Shown: positions 22,972 through 52,527 of the stretch, one piece after another
Layout: each line of letters opens with the position of its first letter
Numbering within the stretch: the first letter of the stretch is position 1
NCBI GenBank assembly: GCA_030141605.1
Contig: JAQGDQ010000377.1
Coordinates: 64,001-128,000 of the forward strand
Source of the DNA: Tubiluchus corallicola
Lineage: Eukaryota; Priapulida; Priapulimorpha; Priapulimorphida; Tubiluchidae
DNA length: 64,000 nucleotides
Direction: 5' to 3'
Made by a program: the position numbers and the translations under genes
Notes under the pieces: model-generated
The model's input: the letters and a program-made list of their open reading frames with translations, nothing else
Database searches by the model: none
Told to the model about the DNA's origin: nothing

Positions 22972-23045
22972 TTTGGATGGCACAACGAGTAACGTGTTCG
23001 CCTACAGACATTACGGTTGTGAGTTCAAATCCCGTGAAATGCATT
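22972..23045 (+). other. tRNA-like segment, probable SINE head
   Basis: GGATGGCACAACGAGTAACG resembles a Pol III A-box and GAGTTCAAATCCC a B-box, spaced about as in a tRNA gene. The ends do not pair into an acceptor stem, so a functional tRNA is unlikely. A tRNA-derived SINE head fits. Confidence 0.45.
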
Positions 23046-23964
23046 TCGTAAATAAGTTTCTACCCATTCAAACTCTATGTTTTTACTATGTAGCTTTGGG
23101 TTTTCACTGAATGAATAAAATAAAAAAATGGAAAATGATCAAATGATGAACGATAAGTTGATGCTCATTAATTGACTATATGATTTTGATAAGAGAATTT
23201 ACTTTCAAAAATTCAGAGTCTGATCACCTTCTCTTCTAGTTCTCCTTTTAAATATTTTACTCCAGTTCTCCATACTCATGATCACTATACCGAACTTGCA
23301 TCTACTCATTATTTTATACCACAGCACTATATTAATATTTTTCGGCAAACAACTAAATATAATGCTATAAAACTTTGCTTGAAAATCCCCGATGAATTTA
23401 AAATGTTTAGCTTGATTTTAGTTTTAAAAAATCAGTCAAACATATTTTGTTTGATTGTTGTTCATAATCTACCGAGTAAACGTTTTTCGACGCATCTGTT
23501 GTAAGAATTATTGTTAGTTCAATAGAATTGTGTTAAGAGCTGTTCAATTGTTTCCCTTGAGTGATGTAGTAGTTGTTCCATAAAATTTGACAGGTTTCCC
23601 GAAACAATTGAATTTAGGTAGTTATAGAATGGTGTTATCAGTTGTGGTGTCCACCTGTAGGAGGAAGACTAGAAAGTACTTGCTCCTTCTTTCTTCTTAC
23701 AACAACTTGCTTTTTATTGTTATTATATTATTGTATCGTATGTATATTTATTTGCGTATGATTATATGTTAATGCAACTTATATGTTGAAACTCTATTAT
23801 TTCCCTGTCTATAAGTATAGAAACTGCAATTTTTCTCCTTTTGATAAGCACTTAGGAACAAATTCATTTTAATGTACTGCACTACTCCTCAGTATTATAG
23901 TGTTCATAAAAGATACTTCAGCATGTTGTTCACAGATGGCGGCACCATACTATTGTCCAGAATT
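23046..23964. other. No gene seen
   Basis: AT-rich. May include the body of the SINE that starts near 22972, but no tail could be assigned. Confidence 0.4.
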
Positions 23965-24063
23965 GTTAATCCTAAAAGCCAAGTTTAAATAAAGATTATT
24001 ATTATTATCATCATAATCATCGTCGTCGTCATCATCATCATTATTATTATTATTATTATTATT
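23965..24063 (+). repeat. Retroposon 3' end with (ATT)/(ATC) tail
   Basis: AAGTTTAAATAAAGATTATT runs into mixed ATT/ATC/GTC triplets and ends in pure (ATT)n. This is the same style of AATAAA-plus-microsatellite tail seen at 13345, 15043, 30275, 52165 and 59022. Confidence 0.7.
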
Positions 24064-24356
24064 CTGTCCTGGTACAAGCATCAAAATGTTATCCAGGCAA
24101 AACCTCTGTGTTTCCGTCTGAAAGTACATCGATAAGCTAATGTTACCGTTAAACAAATGTAATTATTTCTTGATCGCCGTTGCGTTGATATTTCGACACA
24201 GGCACGACTTCCAAAAATCTCCCATTTTTAAGAACAGCAACCAGAGCGTTGTGAGGTTTGTTAATACTGTACGCATAGCGTTCATGACACATGGAAACAG
24301 TCAGTACGCATCAATCATTACGCATTGTCAGCACAAGGGAGTCCAAGCTTAAAGGT

Positions 24357-24545
24357 AAGAACAAGTCGCTTAGTATGCTGGGTTTATTTTACTGTTATCA
24401 CTTTTAAACTTAGAAAAATATTATAAAGAAATTTGCAATGAACTACATATAAAGCCTAAATTTATAATATGCTACCTCTGAATAGAAATTTTCAGGCGTG
24501 GTGGTTACCGCCATTCACTTGAAAATCATGCAGCAGTTTTCTTTG
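24357..24545 (+). repeat. Dispersed repeat family A, copy 1 (one minisatellite unit plus body)
   Basis: One unit of GAACAAGTCRCTYAGTATG followed by GGTTTATTTTACTGTTATCA is joined to the family body (CTTAAACTTAGAAAAATA, TCTGAATAGAAATTTTCAGG, CGTGGTGGTTRCCGCCATTC). Other copies in the window: 32565-33600, 36602-37200, 39850-40050 (tail only), 46208-46880 and 49165-49390, all on the plus strand. Confidence 0.85.
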
Positions 24546-24654
24546 CAGACAGTCAACACAACTTTCTTTTGCCTGTTCTATGTCAATTAGATTCATTCCT
24601 GGCTTTTTCTTACTGACTGCCTTTGTTGTGCAATGGTGGGCATCTTCTCTTGCG

Positions 24655-25010
24655 CGTCAAGCACGTTTGCGTAAGTGTTATTGCTTAAATGCGTGATGTC
24701 ACGAAGATGTGCTCTGCGTCATATAACGTCAGAAACTAACGCTGCAATTCATGATCATGTTTATCACAGTAGCACCTTCTATTTGCCGGCCACGCGAATG
24801 TGGCAAAACGGCGCCGCTGCTAATTTTGGTAGATTCACTGAGCTGCGTGTAGCTTTGAAAGTTTAACAAAATTCGAGTATCCGGGGTAAGTATTATTTAA
24901 TCTAAGCTTTGATTTGAAATAAGCTATTGTAATTTTCAATATTTTAGAGCATTCTTTATTCTGAACTCATGTTTACACAATCGTCCGGGTTTCTTTTAAA
25001 GGTAAGTTCC
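24655..25010 (+). repeat. Dispersed repeat family D, copy 1
   Basis: Aligns with the reverse complement of 39440-39800: both contain GTGATGTCACGAA, CGTCAGA, GCGAATGTG/CACGAATGTG, GTAGCTTTGAAAGTTTAACA, ATTATTTAATCTAA and CAATATTTTAGAGC. About 350 bp, non-coding. Confidence 0.8.
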
Positions 25011-25379
25011 TCAACCACCTGACTGTATGATAAGTGGTACCGGCGTAAACAGCAACGCACGTGACCAGTGACGTCATCACTACGAGATGCTAATCTACAA
25101 AATTCAGAGCATGTTCAACTAGATTGTCTAGTCCAGGAACATCTAAAGAATAATCAATAGTGCAGCACAATAGCATGACGTCACATCACAAGACCCAGCT
25201 TGCACTCTTTGACCACGAAACGTAAACAAAGCTTACAGCCACAAATTTTAAGCATTTACTGTCACTGGTTATGCTAGTATTTTGCGGCAAATATATCAAG
25301 TTACCAAAGATAATAATTAATTAAACTACTGCTCATGCAGGTTGTCGAACATGTGCAGTTCGTCACAAACTAACACAAC

Positions 25380-25640
25380 AGAGGTAGAGCACTGTTTTTT
25401 GTGCAACGCGTTTCCGAAATGCAGACGCGAGAGTCCCTCTAACTAGCGAATGGCGAAATGCAAGTAACAGAGAAGAACTAGTGGCACGAACGTAAAAGTG
25501 TGTTTGTGTGGTAATAGTTCTTTCACATAATTCATTTTTGAAAAAAATAGTTAGATTCCTTTCAATATTTTAAAGTGTAGATTGTTTTGACCTACAGTTT
25601 CAGATTGGGTCCTGTTTTGCTCTAGTTTGAGTTGAAGTTA
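25380..25640 (-). repeat. Dispersed repeat family C, reverse copy
   Basis: The reverse complement matches the start of the copy at 41.63 kb (GGGACCCAATCT, ACCACACAAACA, CGCCATTCGCTAGTTAG, CATTTCGGAAACGCG). Confidence 0.75.
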
Positions 25641-25769
25641 AGTTTATTGCCATAAAACATTCACACACATAGTACAGAATTTCTATTAGTAAATATAAAT
25701 AAAAAGAAAAAGAAAATGGATGTTTTAGTAAATAATAAAATTTACATAAAAAAGTTCTGGTAAATAAAA

Positions 25770-27150
25770 TAACCATTCTTTCATTCACTCATCCTCCCTC
25801 CCTTCCTTCTTCCTATCCCTAATCTTACTATTTTTTGCATTTCATCATGTCTACTAACCCTAACCATTCTTTCATTCACTCATCCTCCCCTTCCTTCTTC
25901 CTTTCCCTAATCTTACTATTGTTTTGCATTTCATCATGTTTAATAACCCTAACCATTCTTTCATTCGCTCATCCTCCCCTCCCTTCCTTCTTCCTATCCC
26001 TAATCTTACTATTTTTTCCATTCCATCATGTCTACTAACCCTAACCATTCTTTCATTCACTCATCCTCCCTTCCCTTCCTTCTTCCTATCCCTAATCTTA
26101 CTATTTTTTCATTCCATCATGTCTACTAACCCTAACCATTCTTTCATTCACTCATCCTCCCTTCCCTTCCTTCTTCCTATCCCTAATCTTACTATTTTTT
26201 CATTCCATCATGTCTACTAACCCTAACCATTCTTTCATTCGCTCATCCTCCCCTTCCTTCCTTCTTTCTATCCCTAATCTTACTATTTTTTCCATTCCAT
26301 CAAGTCTACTAACCCTAACCATTCTTTCATTCACTCATCCTCCCCTCCCTTCCTTCTTCCTACCCCTAATCTTACTATTTTTCCATTCCATCATGTCTAC
26401 TAACCCTAACCATTCTTTCATTCACTCATCCTCCCTTCCCTTCCTTCTTCCTATCCCTAATCTTACTATTTTTTGCATTCCATCATGTCTACTAACCCTA
26501 ACCATTCTTTCATTCACTCATCCTCCCCTCCCTTCCTTCTTCCTATCCCTAATCTTACTATTTTTTCCATTCCATCATGTCTACTAACCCTAACCATTCT
26601 TTCATTCGCTCATCCTCCCCTCCCTTCCTTCTTCCTACCCCTAAACTTACTATTTTTCCATTCCATCATGTCTGCTAACCCTAACCATTCTTTCATTCAC
26701 TCATCCTCCCCTTCCTTCTTCCTTTCCCTAATCTTACTATTTTTTGCATTTCATCATGTCTACTAACCCTAACCATTCTTTCATTCACTCATCCTCCCCT
26801 CCCTTCCTTCTTCCTACCCCTAAACTTACTATTTTTCCATTCCATCATGTCTGCTAACCCTAACCATTCTTTCATTCACTCATCCTCCCCTTCCTTCTTC
26901 CCATCCCTAATCTTACTATTTTTTCGATTCCATCATGTCTACTAACCCTAACCATTCTTTCATTCACTCATCCTCCCTTCCCTTCTTTCTTCCTATCCCT
27001 AATCTTACTATTTTTTCCATTCCATCATATCTACCAACCCTAGCCATTCTTTAATTCACTCATCCTCCCCTCCCTTCTTTCTTCCTATCCCTAATCTTAC
27101 TATTTTTTCCATTCCATCATATCTACCAACCCTAACCATTCTTTCATTCA
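25770..27150 (+). repeat. ~89-bp minisatellite containing CTAACCCTAACC
   Basis: About 15 copies of a unit built from CTAACCCTAACCATTCTTTC, ATTCACTCATCCTCCC, TTCCTTCTTCCTATCCCTAA and TCTTACTATTTTTTCCATTC CATCATGTCTA. Each unit starts with two CCCTAA telomere-type hexamers. The frames through it are not genes. Confidence 0.95.
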
Positions 27151-27369
27151 CTATTTCCTTAACAAGAAACGCTTTCAAGGTTAATGTAGCAATTCAGTTA
27201 TTTGGTTAATTTGACTTCACCATTTGTTTTACATTTTTTTTATTTATTTTAAGTGGATCAACATACAGTACTATTACTGATCGGAGTTTTTCCACTGTGC
27301 AAAAATTACATTTTAGTTGAGAACAGATATATACAACTGGTTATCAAGAATATAGTCACATAAATAGTT

Positions 27370-27600
27370 AATTCAAAAACACAAGTAATTCATTATTTAC
27401 ACTTAATATTGAAATACACGTTTTTTTTTTTTTGTATATTGAAAAACACAAGTAATTCATTATTTACACTTAATATTGAAAAACACAAGTAATTCATTAT
27501 TTACACTTAATATTGAAATACACAAGTAATTCATTATTTACACTTAATATTGAAAAACACAAGTAATTCATTATTTACACTTAATATTGAAATACGCAAA
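27370..27600 (+). repeat. ~41-bp tandem repeat, about 5 copies
   Basis: AACACAAGTAATTCATTATT followed by TACACTTAATATTGAAA repeats; a T-run interrupts the first and second copies at 27420. Confidence 0.9.
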
Positions 27601-28369
27601 GCTCACAGAGTACAGAAGCGATACCAGAAACAATTATCAATGTACATCATTCTATTAGTTACACAAAAGTATGATTGATCAAACAGGTGTTTAATTCAAA
27701 AATCCAAAATTCAAAATAATTCAGGTTACAATTCAATATACAATTACACGTCCAATCAATTAGCAAAACGTTTAGTAGACTTTATGTAGTTCTGCAACAA
27801 TTTGAAGAGAATGCTACTGGATGGATGACCTGGCCTGAGTTTATGAAAAATATCGTTCATGATTTTTTACCTAGTATGCTGTTTTTTTCTCATTATATTG
27901 AATGTTGACGTATTTTATATGTATTGCTGGAGTGAAATATATTGATTTAATTTGACGAAATCGCAAAAGTAATCAGATTTTATATAAATAAATTTTGGCG
28001 CACCAAATAAAAGACAAAAATAAGAAAATTTGTTTAGTGACCTTTTTCTGCTTCCCAGAACTAAGAAAATTACGTGTTGTTCAAACCACACGACTCTGTG
28101 GTCATTATGCAACAGAGGAAATGCACATTTAAACTTACTTATTCAACAAGAATAGTTTCTTTTGATTGTCAGGTATGTTTACTCGTCTATTTGCATAAAA
28201 TCGTGACCGCTTTCGATTTACAGCTAAAAGAAAAGCGTCGGAATTTACACTGAACCTTGACGTAGTCCAGGGTGCAAGGGGGCGCAAAGCAGGGTGGGGA
28301 GGGGAGTGGGGTGCCTTAACTTCTTAATTTAGGAAACCGACAGGCTATAATGATGTGTGATGAGAATAC
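27601..28369. other. No gene seen
   Basis: AT-rich intergenic DNA, with a GC-richer patch at 28240-28310. Confidence 0.45.
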
Positions 28370-28551
28370 CTTTGGCATTCTGACATAGTTTCTGCATTGG
28401 CGCTATCAAAGTTTCCTCCAATGCAGAAACTAATTCCTGTTCCGGTGGTTAAATTGACTTGTACACCATAAAACTGCTTGTCCTTGGACCTTGGAGCTGC
28501 CACTTCCCGGACGATTTCAATTTTAATGGACAAAATTGAAATTGTCCTGGT
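28370..28551 (-). CDS. Candidate isolated exon, divergent from the LLTP promoter
   Basis: The minus strand gives acceptor CGGCAG, a 182-nt open segment reading IEIVREVAAPRSKDKQFYGV, QVNLTTGTGISFCIGGNF and NAETMSECQR, then donor GTATTC. Its composition is protein-like and GC-richer than the surroundings, but I recognise no domain and find no partner exon nearby. It lies about 25 bp upstream of the LLTP TATA box on the other strand. It could be a relic of a second gene. Confidence 0.35.
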
Positions 28552-28574
28552 CTGCCGCAGGGAGGGAGGACAGG

Positions 28575-28583
28575 TATATAAAA
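28575..28583 (+). promoter_or_regulatory. TATA box of the LLTP gene
   Basis: TATATAAAA lies about 155 bp before the start codon, which would place transcription start near 28605-28615. It fits the signal-peptide exon that begins at 28737. Confidence 0.6.
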
Positions 28584-28736
28584 GCAGGAGAAGGTTCCAG
28601 CTGATAAATTTTAAACAAAGTCACCAATTGATGTGCAAGTAATTTCAGAATCAGACGTATTTTACTTTATCAGACTATATTTACTATATTGACTAGCATA
28701 TAGTTTGTGTATTAAATATCTATACTAACCCCAAGA

Positions 28737-47782
<19,046 letters not shown>

Positions 47783-48098
47783 TCCACGAACTGGAAGTAT
47801 TTGTCCAGTTTCTTTTATTTCTTAATTTCGTAATAACTTCGTGCTATTGTGTGCCTTTTTAATGTCTAGATATCTTCCATGGGACCTGTTTTCGTTTTTA
47901 AATGTGCTAAAAATTTTATTGCAGACGTGTAGTTTTTATAGTCATTTGAGACTTTCTGTCACAAGTAAAAGAAATAATTTTTAAATTAAACATTCACGTT
48001 TGTCTTCAATAGTGATCTATTGTTGAAAGATTTTTAAAATATATTTTTATTTCTACAAGCAAAATGTCTTCAAATTTCTTTTAAAATTTTTAAAATAT

Positions 48099-48409
48099 TG
48101 TTGCGGCCACGCTTGGTCAAGGTTGACTTTGCGCATGCGCAAGGTCACTTGCTATAAAAGCGGTGAGCACGTAGGTTACTACGTCTCTGTCGTGCTCACG
48201 TCCACCATGTGTGCTGCTCTTTTCAGTGCTTAACAGGATTGTCGTTTGGGGTAGGTACGGCGTAGTTTGAACCTGATTATTTATCTTTTGTATTTCTTTC
48301 TCTGCACTCCGTCCTAGTGGAATGCAAAGCGCGCCAACGAAAGCTGACTGCTCAGCCGTCTTCGCGGCCCTCGACCCCCTGGCAGCCCCCAGGGGAGGGC
48401 TCCGCAACA
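48099..48409 (+). mobile_element. Solo LTR, 311 bp, with 4-bp target duplication
   Basis: Starts TGTTGCGG and ends CCGCAACA (perfect 8-bp inverted ends) and is flanked by ATAT on both sides (48095-48098, 48410-48413). It contains a TATA box (CTATAAAAGCGG, about 48153) and is GC-richer than its flanks. A 4-bp duplication suits Ty3/Gypsy-type integration. There is no internal region. Confidence 0.88.
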
Positions 48410-48654
48410 ATATCTATGAAATTCACAGAACGTTAAAAACCTGAAGTAAGTGTAAAAGGAACGCATCCTGGATTAGTCATCAAATATTTATCATTTTTAC
48501 GCAGCACGTATAACAACAAGCGTGTTTAGACCTGCCCTCAGCATTCTTAGTTTATCATCAAGAATCAGTAAGACGAGGCGCTGAACTAGCACAAATTTAA
48601 AAACAGTCTTTCCGTCGGTTGCCCATGCAATTACCAATCAGGTTCAGTGTAACC

Positions 48655-48990
48655 TAAACTAAAACCGAACCCAATCTTGAACCATTCAAAAAAATCTACT
48701 CTTTGAAACCCTGAAAGAAAACATAATATTTTTTTCAAAAATGACTTACATGAAAGAATTATTACCACACAAACACAATTTCACGTTCACGCCACTAGTT
48801 CTTCACTGTTACATGCATTTCGCCATTTGCTAATTAGCCGGGCACTAGCGTCTACATTTTGAAAACGTATTGCACAAAAAACAGCTGCGATGCCTCTCAG
48901 TTCATATATGTTAGTTTGTGACGAACTACACACATTCAACAGCTCACGTGTAAGCACAGCGGTAAAACTGAGATTTGAATTTTTATCTGT
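48655..48990 (+). repeat. Dispersed repeat family C copy
   Basis: Matches 41.64-41.98 kb (ACCCAATCTTGAACCATTCA, TACCACACAAACACAATTTC, GGGCACTAGCGTCTAC). Confidence 0.8.
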
Positions 48991-49164
48991 TTAACTTTTA
49001 AGTCAAAGTGCCCATTATGTCTCAAAAAATTATTTTTCACAGAACTTTCGTCCTTCAAGTAAGATTATACAAGTAGATCTCGTCTGATGAAATATGTGAA
49101 GGACGAAAGCTTCTGTGAGAAATAATAAAAATTGAGAGTTAATGGAAACTTTGACTTCTATACG

Positions 49165-49390
49165 TTTACTTTTATCACTCAAACGTTGAAAAATATAAAA
49201 AAAGACTGCAAAATGTTTATAAAATAAAAAGTTAATTTACACTACCGTTGTATAGAAATTTTCAGGCGCGGTGGTAGCCGTCATTCACTTGAAAATTATG
49301 ACGTAACTGGTGGAGTTCGTGGCTTCACATAAGCGCTTACTGATTAAAATAATTCAAACTCCTGCTGCTTGCCTAGTGTATGTAAATCGT
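49165..49390 (+). repeat. Family A repeat, partial
   Basis: TTTACTTTTATCACTCAAAC, then GTATAGAAATTTTCAGGCGC, GGTGGTAGCCGTCATTCAC and the body up to GCTTGCCTAGTG, where the microsatellites begin. Confidence 0.75.
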
Positions 49391-49655
<265 letters not shown>

Positions 49656-49929
49656 AGCATTAATTATATAGCATTATGTGTTTATCCATTCAAACACGAA
49701 GAAACTAGGCCAAAACAAAAATTTGTTCAGTTATTTCCACCTTATTATTGCACGATTTTCCCTATTTCGTTAATTATTTGATTTGTTAATGCATTACTTT
49801 GCTGTGAATTGTCTAAAGTTTGGAACACTTATTTTCAAAATTCTAAAAATGACGCCCAATATTATTATATTTTGTAATCAATAGAAAACTCAAGCTGTCT
49901 ATGTCTCCTAGCTTCTATATCTCTGTTCA

Positions 49930-50975
49930 AGATAGTAGTCAAGATAGCAGTCAAGATGTTTCAGCTCTATCTGTTAGTGAGATCCATGTGGCCAGTAATA
50001 TGTTCCTTTATCAATGCACATCAGACGCTTGCAGAAATCTTCAATCTCAATTTTGCCAGCTCAGTAATTAATTCTTCAATGTATAAACTATAACACGTCC
50101 TTATGTATGCCATCAAGCTTCCTGTAGCAATATTGATTTTTGTGTCAAGTTGCAAATACGGGATAAGATGATGAGTGTCAGTTTTTGTCAGGCACGTGTT
50201 TGACTTTGGATCAGCAAATTCATACTGGTAGAAAAACATATTTTCTTTTAAGAGCAGTGAACATGATTCTGTTTTTGTGAGGTTATTAACACTAAGAAAC
50301 CATAGAAAAGTTTGTCATCAATTTTGACTAAACCAAGTCATCGATAAAATAAGTAATCGAAGTACTTTGCATTAAAATCACAAAATAATTTTTTATTAGA
50401 AATCCACGTCTGGTTTGTTTTGCAAACATTTTTACCACCAAATGTCCCTAGAATTTAAAACTCGTGAAAATTTGAATTTTTAAAGACTTGGTTAAAAACA
50501 AAAATGCACTTGTTGAAGCTTTACATGTATTTACCGTTGGAATCAGACAACTCGTTTGCATATTGAAAAGAAATAAAACAAAGCTGAATAAAAAGAACAA
50601 CCATTTTTGTTTCGAATGCAGGAGCTGTGCTACGTACAGATATTACGCAGCATTTGTCTGGCATATTTATGTCTTTATAAAAATATTTCACGTCATCAAT
50701 CCAGTTCAGATAATAAGAAATTTTTACGGCCGCATTTACTTTATTAGGATCAGGTTTCTCCACTTCTGTCGGGCAGCGGGTAATAACACCAACCACGTCT
50801 CCTGTTTGTTTTAAGACAACAGGTCCACCCGAATCACCCTGTAAAATGTCGTAAAATTAAATTTCACTCTAAATAAGATCAACAATAACGACAAGATGTA
50901 GTGATCCTAGGGAAGGAGATCAGAGAGGAGAAGTCAACACTAAACACTGCCAGATCTCGTTAAAACTTATTTCCT
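49930..50975 (+). repeat. ~1-kb segmental duplication, copy 2
   Basis: Partner of 16528-17610. Here it is part of the intact SP-C gene, so this side or a common ancestor is the source. Confidence 0.9.
50392..50397 (-). promoter_or_regulatory. Poly(A) signal of SP-C
   Basis: Minus-strand AATAAA about 125 bp after the SP-C stop, conserved in the duplicated copy. Confidence 0.5.
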
Positions 50976-52220
50976 TTAGTGGGCTTGAACCTTACAAAAA
51001 TAGCCTAACCATATTTTGCATTCACACGTTTATTTGATATTTGTCATATCTGTTGCTCTTTGTTCTATTTTTATTTTGCTTCTTTCTAAACTGCCCCTGA
51101 TGTAGCGTCCGGATGTGGACGCGGATGCGTTTTTCCAGCCTGTGGAAAAAATCAATAGGAAATAGCTGCAGAACAGAATGAGGATGCAGACAGCATAAAC
51201 AGGTGCTTTGAAATCAATATAAACCGATTTTATCAATTCCGCATCCCCTCAAATACATCCGCATCAGCATCCACGTGCGAATGATACATAAAAGCCACGT
51301 GAGACGTCCATTTTTTCATTTTGTTCCTCCCTGAATCGCGCTAAATGAACTGGCTATAGTTTATAGGTTTTACACGTCAAATGTAGACACAGGAAAGTTC
51401 AAATGTAGACATAGGAATTTCGAATGTGTTTTGGTAACTCAAATGTGACTTAGGTAAGTCAAATGTAGACATAGGAATTTCGAATGTGTTTTGGTAATAG
51501 GACATTTGACTTGACATGTGTCTACATTTGACTTACCAAAAACGCTCAAGATTTGTTGAAAGCCATTGTTAACACATTTGAACTGTCTAAGTCTACATTT
51601 GAGTTGCCAAGACACATTTGAATTACCTAAATCTACATTTGAGTTAACGCAGGTCTACATTTGACGTGTAAAACCTATAGTACTTACAGGAGTTAAGATA
51701 GTTTGTGGATGATGTATACAGATGAGAATTGTTTTGTTATATTTACGACAGCTACCCGTGTCAATTACTGTTAATTCAGCCTTTTGTAAACCATCATGTG
51801 CTGGTGCATCTGAAAAAATATATACAAAAGGAAGATAAGAAACTTTTGTTTTAGGTGGGAGTTTAAATGCTCAGATTTTATGCAACGTTGGTACTGAGGC
51901 AAGCTTTGTTTTTGAGATTTATTAAAGAAGAGCAAAATCTTGTGCTTTAGTGATTGATAAACGAGAAAAATAAAAAATGTCTGTAAGCAGCATATTGTAT
52001 TATTTAGTAATAATAATATCAACACCTAAATTGATTAAATAATTGATGTAATTAATGTCAATTAATGCTAGCCGACCTGTTAGCCGTTAATAAGGACATT
52101 TCAATATTGTTAATTATATTGCCGCGCAAATAAGGTGCGCATGTGTAGATGTATATATGCTCAAAATAAAGAGCTACAGTAGAAATAATAACATGAACAA
52201 CAACAACAACGACAGCAACG

Positions 52221-52259
<39 letters not shown>

Positions 52260-52422
52260 CAACAACAACAATAACAGCAGCAACGACAGCAACGACAGCA
52301 ACAACAACAACAACAACAACAACAGCAGCAGCAGCAGCAACAACAACAACAACAACAGCAGCAGCAGCAGCAACAACAACAACAACAACAGCAACAACAA
52401 CAACAACAACAGCAGCAGCAGC

Positions 52423-52480
<58 letters not shown>

Positions 52481-52496
52481 GCAGCAGCAACAACAA

Positions 52497-52527
<31 letters not shown>

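Noticed and set aside
22972-23045. Functional tRNA gene
   Set aside because: A- and B-box-like motifs exist but the acceptor and anticodon stems do not pair; called a SINE head instead.
25770-27150. CRISPR-like array
   Set aside because: Units are contiguous tandem repeats without unique spacers, and the genome is eukaryotic.
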